DNA of 64,000 nucleotides, taken from NCBI RefSeq assembly GCF_003950325.1, contig NZ_PXZH01000006.1:52283-116282 (forward strand), read 5' to 3'. The stretch comes from Vagococcus humatus. GTDB lineage: Bacteria > Bacillota > Bacilli > Lactobacillales > Vagococcaceae. The notes below the pieces were generated by a model. The model saw nothing but the letters and a program-made list of their open reading frames with translations, was not told the origin of the DNA and ran no database searches. Both the position numbers and the translations under genes were made by a program. The first letter of the stretch is position 1. Every line of letters begins with the position of its first letter. This document shows positions 1-6,953 of this stretch, in pieces.

Positions 1-2
1 AT

Positions 3-560
3 AGGCTAAGCCAAATACAGTATTTTTTAAGACAATGGAAAATGTTAGAAGCTAACAGAAACCAGTTAATGCCTAATGAAATCAAAAGAGCTAAGCTGCT
101 ATTTAACAGTTTATCTCAATTAGAAAAAGAAGAACTGAAGCTACTTAAAGAAAAATATTATGATACTAACAACTTAGCTAACTTTGATAAGAACAGAAAG
201 TGTTATACAACTGCTATACCGGTTAATGATGAGGTAGTAGCTTATAAATTAAACGTAGAATCATTTGACTATAGCAATGAAAGAAGGCAAGTAGAACGCA
301 AGCTAGGAGAAATCATGATAGAAACAGGTCAAAAGATTTTAAAAACTGAAGAACGTATCTATCTAGCTATAAACCCTATGCTTCATGTAAAGCATGTTGA
401 TTTTCCTTGTGATGATTCAGATTTCATTACTGGAGATATTGTTTTAACTACAAGCTTTTTAAATGATGAAAAACAAGTATTTAACATGACTGATCCATTA
501 ACCGTAAAATTAGTAACAAGATTAGAAAGATGTGGCTTTAAACGTGTAGCAATAAATTAA
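3..560 (+). CDS. Hypothetical protein, 5' truncated by window edge
   Basis: The reading frame is open from base 3 to the TAA at 558-560, with no stop before the first ATG at 42. That ATG lacks a good Shine-Dalgarno sequence, so the gene probably begins upstream of the window. The visible protein (about 185 residues) is charged and mostly helical at its start, with many Lys and Glu, and has no signal peptide or membrane segment. I do not recognise a family. It precedes a small gene by 19 bases and probably shares its transcript. It reads as cargo of the mobile element. Confidence 0.6.
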   Translation, partial: RLSQIQYFLRQWKMLEANRNQLMPNEIKRAKLLFNSLSQLEKEELKLLKEKYYDTNNLANFDKNRKCYTTAIPVNDEVVAYKLNVESFDYSNERRQVERKLGEIMIETGQKILKTEERIYLAINPMLHVKHVDFPCDDSDFITGDIVLTTSFLNDEKQVFNMTDPLTVKLVTRLERCGFKRVAIN

Positions 561-579
561 AACAGAGGAGACTATATCA

Positions 580-714
580 ATGGATAAAGTATATATTGAA
601 AATGACGAAAAAAAAACAACAATAATGTTACCTAATTATGGAAATGTTACGCTTATAGTTCAAGATGGAAAAGTAATAAGATTAGAAACAAGTATAACAC
701 AAAAATTAAAATAA
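580..714 (+). CDS. Small YezD/DUF2292-like protein
   Basis: This 44-residue ORF starts at ATG 580 behind a GAGGAG ribosome binding site. Its core, with the pattern YGNVTLIVQDGKVIRLE followed by a basic tail, resembles the small YezD/DUF2292 proteins, whose pattern is YGSVxxxVQDGKVxQIE. The function of that family is not established. It follows the upstream gene closely. The family assignment rests on pattern recall only. Confidence 0.55.
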   Translation: MDKVYIENDEKKTTIMLPNYGNVTLIVQDGKVIRLETSITQKLK

Positions 715-786
715 ACTTACAATAAAACCATGTTTAAACTAGCAATAAACAAGCGATTGTGATATACTATATATAGTAATTAAATA

Positions 787-867
787 ATGTCTGACTAGAA
801 AGCTAGAGGATATCTTAATGAGTTCACCAATAATTTGGTGGCTTGTAAGGTGTCCTCTTTTTTTGTT
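787..867 (+). promoter_or_regulatory. Leader with attenuator-like terminator
   Basis: An extended -10 (TGATATACT, 760-768) should start a transcript near 775. The leader contains CTAG-aaag-CTAG, then AGAGGA (805-810) able to pair with TCCTCT (853-858) followed by a long T run, with an inner perfect hairpin CACCAA-taat-TTGGTG (825-840). This is an intrinsic-terminator layout placed before the gene at 899. AGAGGA is also well placed to serve as a Shine-Dalgarno for ATG 818, so folding would hide it. The tiny ORF ATG TCT GAC TAG (787-798) is in the leader. No known riboswitch class is recognised. Confidence 0.5.
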
Positions 868-898
868 TTTTTATCAGCAAAGTAAGGAGGTGGATATA

Positions 899-1162
899 TT
901 GGATAGTAAATCATTTGAGTTATATGAGATTCTTAAAAAGCCAGTAAGCGAGGAAGCAGAGTACGAGTTCATTAATAAAATTTTCCCTATAGGTTCATGT
1001 ATAAACCTAAAGAAAGAAGATCTTAAAGCTTTATATCTGACTAGCAAAGCAGCTATAGATATAGGAAAACTAGAAGTAAATTGGAAGGATATAGCTAAAA
1101 AACAGGAAGCTAGCCTAAAGGCTTTATTAAATAGCCTTAACGTAAATCCTGAAGACATATAA
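899..1162 (+). CDS. Hypothetical protein, mobile-element cargo
   Basis: I chose the TTG at 899 as start because AAGGAGGTG lies just upstream at good spacing. This gives 87 residues: mostly helical, charged, no membrane segment. The same frame is open back to ATG 818, which would add a hydrophobic N-terminus (SSPIIWWLVRCPLFLFFY) translated through the upstream terminator hairpin. That longer form cannot be excluded because AGAGGA precedes ATG 818. The family is not recognised. The gene is followed after 23 bases by the next cargo gene. Confidence 0.55.
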   Translation: MDSKSFELYEILKKPVSEEAEYEFINKIFPIGSCINLKKEDLKALYLTSKAAIDIGKLEVNWKDIAKKQEASLKALLNSLNVNPEDI

Positions 1163-1185
1163 GTAAAAAGAAAGAAGTGATAAGG

Positions 1186-1818
1186 ATGTCATTTGAAAAA
1201 ACTATTCAAGAATTAAACAAAATCAGAAATGAAGAGTATGAACAATTAAGGTATGACCGTTCTGTTTGGGAAGGAAATTATCAAGGTTCAAACTGTTCAA
1301 TGATTAACGTCGCAAGACAAGATGTTAGAACCCCTGAAGAACTAAGCAGCTTAGAGCAAACAAAACGTATGATAGATTTTTACGGTAAAGATCCATCAGA
1401 TAGATTGAATGAAGCTACAGAAGACGAGTTACAAGAGTTAATGAACCTATATGATAAAGAGTTGTCTGAACATCAAGAAGCTACTACAAAGGCTATAACA
1501 AAACATCAAAGCAATCTACAAGCATTGGAAACAGAATTAAAGCGTGTACTAGATAAACACTCAACTAAGATTAAAGACAGTCTTAAAACATTAGCAGAAC
1601 TTCAACGTGATGAAGTTTATCTATATGATTCTAAAGGAATTCCCACACCCTACAGTAATACAGGGATATTAGATTATGATAAACGTGCAGGACATTCTAT
1701 CTCATCAGATGATAGATGCCTTAGCAAGTCAAAGAGTCCTAACTATCTAGCTTTACACCATAATTACAGTGCGTTAGAACAAGAGCTACTAACTAATCTA
1801 GCAAAGGCAGGTGAATAA
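1186..1818 (+). CDS. Hypothetical coiled-coil-rich protein
   Basis: This 210-residue soluble protein has ATG 1186 as the best start, behind GAAGTGAT; an in-frame GTG nine bases earlier is less well placed. The middle part (roughly residues 75-145) is rich in Glu, Lys, Leu and Gln with heptad-like spacing, suggesting a long helix or coiled coil. No catalytic motif, signal peptide or membrane segment is visible. It lies between two other unrecognised genes in the same direction, so they probably form one cargo operon. Function unknown. Confidence 0.6.
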   Translation: MSFEKTIQELNKIRNEEYEQLRYDRSVWEGNYQGSNCSMINVARQDVRTPEELSSLEQTKRMIDFYGKDPSDRLNEATEDELQELMNLYDKELSEHQEATTKAITKHQSNLQALETELKRVLDKHSTKIKDSLKTLAELQRDEVYLYDSKGIPTPYSNTGILDYDKRAGHSISSDDRCLSKSKSPNYLALHHNYSALEQELLTNLAKAGE

Positions 1819-1819
1819 T

Positions 1820-2281
1820 ATGAATCCAATTGACAGAGCAACAGCACAACATAAACGCTTGTCACCAGTCTGGAAGTTTATTATAGAAGAAGATTTCAAA
1901 GTAAAAGAACCATACTATAAATTAGAGACAGACACACATATCATTGTGGTAGAACGAGAAGGTTCTAATGATTCTACTTCATTCGATGGCTACTTTATTT
2001 CTAGTAAATATAATCATGCTAATGACTATGGCTTAAACTTAAAAGAAAATGAAAGAATCGTGCAAGCTATTCCTAAAGATAGTCTGCAATCAGTTGATTA
2101 CTTATACTATGATGATCCGGACGAAACCGAAGATGAAAGAATTGCTTATATTAATAAAATGGATATTCAAAAGAATAAACCAGTTAAGTATCAATTTGAT
2201 ATACTCTCAACAAGCAAAAAAATTAAATCTATAGAATATGTTAAACGTCAACCTTTCAGCTATCAGCATGGCGTGCTATAA
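1820..2281 (+). CDS. Hypothetical protein, mobile-element cargo
   Basis: ATG 1820 is preferred because AGGTGA lies six bases upstream, inside the end of the preceding gene. The 153-residue product is soluble and acidic in the middle, with several Asp/Glu/Tyr clusters, including the DDPDETEDE stretch. No family is recognised. The tight junction with the upstream gene suggests translational coupling. Probably the last gene of the cargo operon, since a gene-free stretch follows. Confidence 0.6.
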   Translation: MNPIDRATAQHKRLSPVWKFIIEEDFKVKEPYYKLETDTHIIVVEREGSNDSTSFDGYFISSKYNHANDYGLNLKENERIVQAIPKDSLQSVDYLYYDDPDETEDERIAYINKMDIQKNKPVKYQFDILSTSKKIKSIEYVKRQPFSYQHGVL

Positions 2282-2340
2282 ATATGTATCTCGTTATTTA
2301 AATAACTAACAAGTTTTTACTCCCTCCCATCGATTTTTGA

Positions 2341-2365
2341 TACTATAGCGCCCTAAGGGAGAGAC
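2341..2365 (+). other. Possible oriT/nic-like sequence (weak)
   Basis: In an otherwise AT-rich gap (2282-2709) there is a GC-richer island. Within it GCGCCCTAAGGGA (2348-2360) resembles the nic region of MobQ-type plasmids (family core GCGCCCT). The usual upstream inverted repeat is not convincing and no relaxase gene is in view. The island around 2341-2430 could instead encode a structured RNA. Listed as a lead only. Confidence 0.2.
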
Positions 2366-2477
2366 CGGTTGCTGGGGTCGATTAGCAGATATACCCTCTA
2401 AAATACGCACGATAGGGGGGGATACACTGAATATGATAACAACATTCTCTTTATAATCATTATTTATTCAACTCAAT

Positions 2478-2510
2478 AAAAGCTCTATAAAATAATTATA
2501 GAGCTTTTTT
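2478..2510 (+). terminator. Intrinsic terminator
   Basis: Stem AAAAGCTCTATAA / TTATAGAGCTTTT around a five-base loop, followed by a T run. It would end transcripts coming from the left. The rest of 2282-2709 has no convincing gene. Confidence 0.75.
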
Positions 2511-2560
2511 ACTGTATTTATTAACATGTTTATCTGATTGTCAGTTGTGCCAATTTCAAC

Positions 2561-2585
2561 CTGATGCAAGTATTATATGCATCAG
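2561..2585. repeat. Inverted repeat CTGATGCA / TGCATCAG
   Basis: Perfect 8-base arms around a 9-base loop, followed by CTTTTAG. Could be a weak terminator or protein-binding site. No gene assignment. Confidence 0.45.
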
Positions 2586-2709
2586 CTTTTAGATTTTATG
2601 AACTAATAATTAACTTATTTTCAATAAAGGGACAAGAGTAGATGTTTTGAAAGCTTACTATTCTTTATTATGATATCTATTGAAGGTGTATAAAAAATAA
2701 TAAATTAAT

Positions 2710-2928
2710 TTAATAACGACTATTTTTTTTAACTTTAGATATTATAAACTTAACAACAACTACGCTACACCATATAGCAGCAACAACTAGAAGAAGTTTA
2801 CCTATAAAAACAAACAAAATTTTTATAAGAGCAACTAATAATTGAACCAGACCAATACCTAATATAATAGCAACTAATAAACCAACTGCCATCATGAAAA
2901 TCATTCCTATAGCTATTCCTTCAAACAT
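2710..2928 (-). CDS. Small membrane protein, unknown
   Basis: This 72-residue protein on the minus strand starts behind GCAGGGAT. It is strongly hydrophobic from about residue 3 to 63, enough for two membrane helices, and ends in a basic tail (KVKKNSRY). Small hydrophobic proteins of this sort are common on plasmids and conjugative elements, but nothing identifies the function. It stands alone between gene-poor stretches. Confidence 0.45.
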   Translation of the reverse strand: MFEGIAIGMIFMMAVGLLVAIILGIGLVQLLVALIKILFVFIGKLLLVVAAIWCSVVVVKFIISKVKKNSRY

Positions 2929-3013
2929 TGTTATCCCTGCTTTCTCTAGTTAGTTAATCATAAAATATTATTTATTTTCTTTTTTGCAATCTTAGACACG
3001 CTATTATAAATAA

Positions 3014-3313
3014 GTTCTGCAAGCAGCTAATATCTTTACTATTGCGGAAAATGCAAGTACGAAAGAAAATGATAATACAAGCGTTAAAACAAGTAATGAT
3101 AAAAAACAAGACCGCCAACACCAACAACTATTACAATTAATCCCTCAAGACTCGAACACTGAAATGGACTGTTTACCGCCAGAAGCTAAGCATACAATTG
3201 TAGTATTATCTAGTAATTTACAACAAGCTTATGAGTGGACTGGTTTAATTTTAAAAACTAAAAATAAAGTAGCAAGAAAGCAAATAGCGGCTGGAATGAC
3301 TGAAATAATTTAA
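3014..3313 (+). pseudogene. Gene remnant without start codon
   Basis: A frame of 99 codons runs between stops from 3014 to TAA 3311-3313 but has no plausible start codon or Shine-Dalgarno near its beginning; the first ATG is internal at EMDCLPPEAK. The composition looks like real protein: a Gln-rich linker, then a compact C-terminal part containing LSSNLQQAYEWTGLIL. I take it as the tail of a gene that lost its 5' end. Family unknown. 3314-3800 shows no other supported gene. Confidence 0.4.
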
Positions 3314-3801
3314 ATGAGGTATATTTTTTAACTAAACAAGTTTTATATGAGCCACTTACGGATGATTGTCCATACAAAAGACTAAACAGTGCCTTAAAAT
3401 CAACGTCTGAGACATAAAAAAAGAGGCTGAAAAGTAAATTATTGAATTATTAAAAAAATAATAGGTGATTATATGAAAAATAGTGGAATGATATTAATAC
3501 AGATTATAATCTATTCTTTGGTTGCGGTAAATGCTTAGTTAAATATAACTAGGGTATTACCAATAAAAATATTTAAAGAATTATTTCATACTAGAACCTC
3601 TAATTGAATTTGATTAAAAGGATACAAAAGTCTTAATACACGATTATCATACAATGTATATGTCTAAAAGCACCGAATGAGCTGCATTTGTTACTTCTAA
3701 ATGAAAGTTATAGCATACATGATTGACAGTCTTGTATAAAGAATTTAATTATCTTGTAGATCACTAAATAATGAGATATTATATAGGGTAAACAAAACTC
3801 C

Positions 3802-3830
3802 TTGCTTAAATACGTTAATTTCTGTATAAT
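3802..3830 (+). promoter_or_regulatory. Promoter of antitoxin RNA
   Basis: TTGCTT (3802-3807), 17-base spacer, perfect TATAAT (3825-3830). It points toward the 3' end of the toxin gene, as expected for a convergent antisense RNA of a type I toxin-antitoxin pair. Confidence 0.65.
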
Positions 3831-3836
3831 TTGGTT

Positions 3837-3961
3837 GAATAAAAAAGAGCACATGCGCTAACATGTACTCTAGTGTAGACCGTTAAAAAGACGGTGACTT
3901 TATATTTAAATGTTGAACCATCTAAACGCCGGTCAAAGTTTTAGATGGTTATTTTTTTTGG
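3837..3961 (+). ncRNA. Type I antitoxin RNA (convergent antisense)
   Basis: The transcript should start near 3837 from the promoter just upstream and end at the strong terminator AACCATCTAAA...TTTTAGATGGTT followed by eight T (3915-3960). It overlaps the 3' part of the oppositely transcribed toxin mRNA, whose own terminator lies at 3847-3870. This tail-to-tail arrangement is typical of Fst- and holin-like-toxin loci of Gram-positive plasmids and chromosomes. The antitoxin role is inferred from arrangement. Confidence 0.6.
3847..3870 (-). terminator. Terminator of toxin mRNA
   Basis: Read on the minus strand: GAGTACATG, loop of six, CATGTGCTC with one G-U pair, then TTTTTT. It lies about 80 bases beyond the toxin stop codon. 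Confidence 0.6.
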
Positions 3962-4032
3962 TTAAATTTCAGAATTTCGATAACCAACAAAGCGAAACTT
4001 GTCGCTAATGTCAGTGACTCAAAAACTGTCAA
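3949..4032 (-). CDS. Holin-like type I toxin peptide
   Basis: The 27-residue peptide begins with TTG at 4032 behind GGAAAGGAA and reads MTVFESLTLATSFALL, then VIEILKFNQKK. It has a short N-terminus, one membrane helix and a basic tail. This matches the putative holin-like toxin family (Hol_Tox), whose members act at the membrane and are held in check by an antisense RNA. The surrounding RNA signals (antisense promoter, two facing terminators) support this. A 12-codon leader ORF ends four bases before the start and overlaps the ribosome binding site, so translation may be coupled. The toxin role is inferred from family pattern and context. Confidence 0.65.
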   Translation of the reverse strand: MTVFESLTLATSFALLVIEILKFNQKK

Positions 4033-4035
4033 AGG

Positions 4036-4074
4036 CTATTCCTTTCCAGGAGTATTATCAGTTAAATTTAACAT
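4036..4074 (-). CDS. 12-residue leader ORF of toxin mRNA
   Basis: ATG at 4074 follows a strong AAAAGGGGTGAT and encodes MLNLTDNTPGKE, ending with TAG four bases before the toxin's TTG start. The leader's last codons contain the toxin's Shine-Dalgarno, suggesting translational coupling or ribosome-based control. It could also simply be the remains of a longer ancestor. No homology is claimed. Confidence 0.45.
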   Translation of the reverse strand: MLNLTDNTPGKE

Positions 4075-4132
4075 AGGCATCACCCCTTTTTTCAAGAGAT
4101 TAGCCACCATCTTTTCACTTTCTACAAAACTT

Positions 4133-4159
4133 ATTATAACAGAGTATTTGTATAATCAA
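4133..4159 (-). promoter_or_regulatory. Promoter of toxin mRNA
   Basis: On the minus strand TTGATT is followed after 15 bases by TGTTATAAT, a perfect extended -10. It lies about 60 bases upstream of the leader ORF. Confidence 0.5.
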
Positions 4160-4393
4160 AGTATTAATAGATGAATAAACAGTCTAGTATAAACGCTAGG
4201 CTTTTTTTATAAACAAAATAAATAGTGATAGTGATAAGATGACTGAATTAGAATTTTAAACTAGATACTGAGGTGAAGCATAGATTATATGCACCAGATT
4301 AAATCTGATGTTCTTGTTTTTAGTTTACATAACTATTCTACCTATATATATATTATTTTTAAATCTTTTTTAAAACCTTTTTAGGTGGCTTGT

Positions 4394-4455
4394 AACCCTT
4401 GCGGCTGTAAGGGTTGTTATAGGGTATAGGATACAAAATGTATGCATATAGGGTA
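4394..4455 (+). other. Hairpin and short repeats upstream of rep
   Basis: AACCCTT (4394-4400) and AAGGGTT (4409-4415) form a perfect hairpin. TATAGGGTA occurs twice just beyond it, before the rep reading frame. Rep_3 initiators usually bind repeated sequences upstream of their own gene, so this may be what remains of the plasmid origin. A proper iteron array is not visible. 4160-4390 is AT-rich with no gene. Confidence 0.35.
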
Positions 4456-4507
4456 CGATATTTACTTGAAGCCCTTTTTAAGTATAATGCTTTTAGGCAG
4501 TGATAAA

Positions 4508-5220
4508 GTGAATGAACTAACAGTGAAATATAAAAATGAATTAAATCATGTTCCGTTTAGAAAAATGAATAGCGTAGAAATGGATTTCTTTTTTTCTGTG
4601 TGTGCCAAAATAAAAACAATGAAGTTGCTCGATTTTCTTTTGAAGAATTAAAGAGTTTATCAAGATATAAATCTACTTCTTTGGATCGTTTTGTCAAAGA
4701 TTTAGAAAGTACCAGAGATAAGATAATGAAGCTTTCTTACACTGAAAGAAATGGTTTAAATTCTGATATGTTTATATTATTTAGCAGGTTTAGAATCAAT
4801 GCAGACGAGCAATATATAGAGGTCAAAGCGAATTCTGATTTTGCGTATATTTTAAATGAGTTGACTAATGAGTTCACACAATTTGAGCTGCAAGAGTTTA
4901 CAAGCTTAAAATCTAGTTACTCTAAGACAATGTACAGGCTTCTAAAGCAATACAAGAGTACAGGCTACTACACAGTGTTTGTTAAAGACTTTAGAGAACT
5001 GTTAGATATTCCAGTTAGTTACAGAATGCGTGATATAGATACTAGGGTTTTCAAACCAATAGAAAAAGAGTTATCCCAATTCTTTGATTCCTTCCAAATT
5101 AAAAAGATAAAAGCTAAGAAAGGGAATAAGATTGAACGGTTAGAATTTTATTTTATGGAGAAAACGCCACCTATAGATGATTTACCTAAAGTGCCATTAT
5201 ATAACTGGTTAGAGGACTAA
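4508..5220 (+). pseudogene. rep: Plasmid replication initiator, Rep_3 family, frameshifted
   Basis: The protein begins VNELTVKYKNELNHVPFRKM and continues through SVEMDFFFSVCAKIK, then breaks frame and resumes as NNEVARFSFEELKSLSRYKS through to LPKVPLYNWLED. This is the pattern of Rep_3 (RepB-type) initiators: N-terminal winged helix followed by a DNA-binding domain. The break lies at about 4610-4620 in ATAAAAACAATG; one extra A restores a continuous frame of about 237 residues. The break may be a real mutation, a homopolymer error, or a -1 slip on AAA. The probable start is GTG 4508. Such genes are used by theta-replicating plasmids and may be inactive here. Confidence 0.75.
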
Positions 5221-5279
5221 AATAGTCTAGTTTGTGTAAAGCTAATGCTTTAACATGCATTTACATTATGTAAAAGTGG

Positions 5280-5723
5280 GTGAAACATGGAAAATACTAT
5301 ACAGTACGTGAGATTTCAGAGCTTTTAGACATTAACAAATTACAAGTATATCGTTATATTGATAAACTCAATTTACAAAGTGATAAAACCATTAATAATG
5401 CTAAAGCCTATGGTACATAAACGATTAGGAGACTTTCTAATGAGTTAGGTTTATCATTTGATAAAGTGATTGATAAAGATAGTGACAAAAAGGTTGATAG
5501 TAAAGCATTATCATATGATAATCGTGATAATGGAGAGCTGTTACAAATGAAAAACGACATGATAAAACTATTGGAACAGCAGCTTTCTTCACAAGAGGAT
5601 ATAATAACGGAACAAGCCAAACAAATTGATAAGTTAACCCAGCTATTGGATCAAGAGCAGCAATTAAATTTAAAGAAAACTCACTTACTATTAGAGAGCC
5701 AAACTAAAAAAAGTTGGTGGTAG
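5280..5723 (+). pseudogene. Plasmid rep-associated HTH/DUF536-type gene with nonsense codon
   Basis: From GTG 5280 the frame reads KHGKYYTVREISELLDINK, a helix-turn-helix type N-terminus, then hits TAA at codon 47 (5418-5420). The same frame continues as TIRRLSNELGLSFDKV, followed by a long coiled-coil region and ends ...TKKSWW. A small HTH plus coiled coil with a Trp-rich end is the usual partner found directly after Rep_3 genes on lactic acid bacterial plasmids. The in-frame stop makes it a pseudogene, matching the damaged rep upstream. Confidence 0.65.
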
Positions 5724-6386
5724 TTCTGGAAGTGAACACATAGACAAAGGGTGCGAATAATGTTCTTATCCTTTCGGTTAAAATCGCTCAACGAAGTTTT
5801 GCGCTCGTATTATTAGTACGAGTGATTATTTGCCCCTTTCCTAAGCATTGATGAAAAGGTAGTAAACAATGCTTACATGCTTTAGTAAAGCTAAGGATAT
5901 CATTATTACTTATTTTTTGTATACAGTCGTGATGGTCACAACTCGATAATATTATATTATTACTGTTACTATTAAAGCTGTTACTATTAATATGGTCGTT
6001 TTGCGTATGCACGTTTAGGTCAAAGAAAAATGGTGTTGAGTATGTTAGGTGGAACAGGATTAATAAGTATCTGAATATTGATTCGCCACAAGTGGAGAAG
6101 ATAGACGTTGCCATAAGTGGCTACGATTTAATTAAATTTTACTGATTGATATAGTACTAGTGTTAGTTTGCGTATATTACTGGTAACTGATAAAGGAGGG
6201 TTAACACGGATATAGAGTTCATGAGGTTATGTAAGAAACATCCTATCATGTCGCTGGTGTATATAATAGTAGGTAAAAGTTCATGGAGGACTAAACGAGT
6301 AATGTTTGAGGTGTGGAAGTTTGTAGTATTTGATTTTGATAAGTTAATATAATACCCCTGCACTTAATTGAGTGATTAATTAAAAA
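5724..6386. other. Gene-poor remnant sequence
   Basis: Open frames on both strands here lack ribosome binding sites and recognisable domains. A 45-codon stretch near 5990-6150 on the plus strand is open, but I could not match it to an integrase or other family. Probably decayed element DNA. Confidence 0.5.
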
Positions 6387-6421
6387 TTGAATACGGTTTT
6401 GAATACGGTTTGACTACGGTT
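6387..6421. repeat. Triplicate TTGAATACGGTT-type repeat
   Basis: TTGAATACGGTT at 6387-6398 and 6399-6410, then TTGACTACGGTT at 6410-6421. The units follow head to tail about 90 bases from the tmRNA 3' end. They look like recombinase arm-binding sites of an element integrated at ssrA, but no integrase is present. Confidence 0.5.
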
Positions 6422-6448
6422 TCTAGAAACTTAATGAAAATAAAAAAC

Positions 6449-6471
6449 CGTCAACGCTTGATACGTCAACG
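6449..6471. repeat. Direct repeat CGTCAACG, candidate integrase arm sites
   Basis: CGTCAACG at 6449-6456 and 6464-6471, start to start 15 bases, only 37 bases from the tmRNA 3' end. Position and spacing fit arm-type sites beside an attachment site. Confidence 0.4.
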
Positions 6472-6507
6472 ATTTAACAGTTAATGAAACTGATTGAATT
6501 CGAAAAA

Positions 6508-6872
6508 TGGAGGCGGCGGGAGTCGAACCCGCGTCCAAGCATATCGCCCCCTGAAATTCTACGCTTATAGACATGCTACTTAAAGTTTCGCTCCCTGTAT
6601 CGCCGCATGACGGGCTTTAAAGGTTGCTAGTCTGATAATCTCTTTCAGGCATTGCAGACGGAAACACCTGATGTATCCCACTGAGTTTGAGACCCTTACC
6701 TGAGCACATGGGCGATGCCAGGAGGATCTTCGCTAACTACTTATTAGGCAGCTAAAGCGAAAGAGTTGTTTTCGTTTTTTGCAGTTATATTTAACTGAGC
6801 GTTTTTACGTAGTCGCAACCTACGAAGCGCTATTCAAGCTCGAACTATACCTGTCGAATCCGTAACGCCCCC
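6508..6872 (-). ncRNA. ssrA: Transfer-messenger RNA (tmRNA)
   Basis: tmRNA rescues stalled ribosomes by acting first as alanyl-tRNA and then as a template for a degradation tag. On the minus strand the RNA starts GGGGGCGTTACGGATTCGAC and ends with a T-arm (GGTTCGACTCC) and acceptor arm finishing CCA at 6508. The tag frame read back from its TAA (6745-6747) is KNENNSFALAA, the enterococcal type. The codon before it is TGC, not an alanine GCN codon, so one base seems to be missing compared with the expected tag frame. A candidate promoter (TTGATT, 16 bases, TACACT) lies upstream and overlaps the terminator of the HAD gene. The 3' end is the likely attachment site of the element to the left. Confidence 0.95.
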
Positions 6873-6917
6873 TTAATAAATAAAGGTACATTAGTACATC
6901 TAGTAGTGTAACATAAA

Positions 6918-6946
6918 AGAGAGCAAAATCAACCATTTTGCTCTCT
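6918..6946 (-). terminator. Terminator of the HAD gene
   Basis: AGAGAGCAAAA, loop TGGTTGA, TTTTGCTCTCT, then T-rich on the minus strand. The loop contains TTGATT, the candidate -35 of ssrA. Confidence 0.75.
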
Positions 6947-6953
6947 TTTTATG

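Larger units (their letters stand above)
1..6507. mobile_element. Decayed integrated element next to ssrA
   Basis: This stretch holds unrecognised small genes, a type I toxin-antitoxin locus, a plasmid-type Rep_3 initiator with a frameshift and its usual downstream partner with a nonsense codon. It ends exactly where the tmRNA 3' end begins at 6508. The 3' end of ssrA is a well-known integration site for phages and integrative elements. Short direct repeats at 6387-6471 resemble recombinase arm sites. I found no integrase, relaxase or transposase, and no second copy of the tmRNA 3' end, so the far boundary lies left of the window or has been lost. The element call is an inference from content and position. 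Confidence 0.6.

Noticed and set aside
2341..2430. GC-rich island as a riboswitch
   Set aside because: Hairpins can be drawn, but no conserved riboswitch core (purine, preQ1, T-box, SAM) is recognisable.
3473..3535. 20-codon hydrophobic peptide (MKNSGMILIQ...) with weak ribosome binding site
   Set aside because: Very short, no antisense partner or terminator like the true toxin locus at 3949-4032; likely a fragment of a signal peptide.
5788..6114. 108-codon minus-strand open frame
   Set aside because: No ribosome binding site, low-complexity Asn/Ser-rich product, and no recognisable domain; probably chance in AT-rich DNA.
1..6500. Second copy of the tmRNA 3' end marking the other attachment site
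   Set aside because: The acceptor/T-arm sequence appears only once in the window.
1..6507. Integrase or conjugation gene
   Set aside because: No frame on either strand shows tyrosine or serine recombinase motifs, relaxase or type IV secretion motifs.
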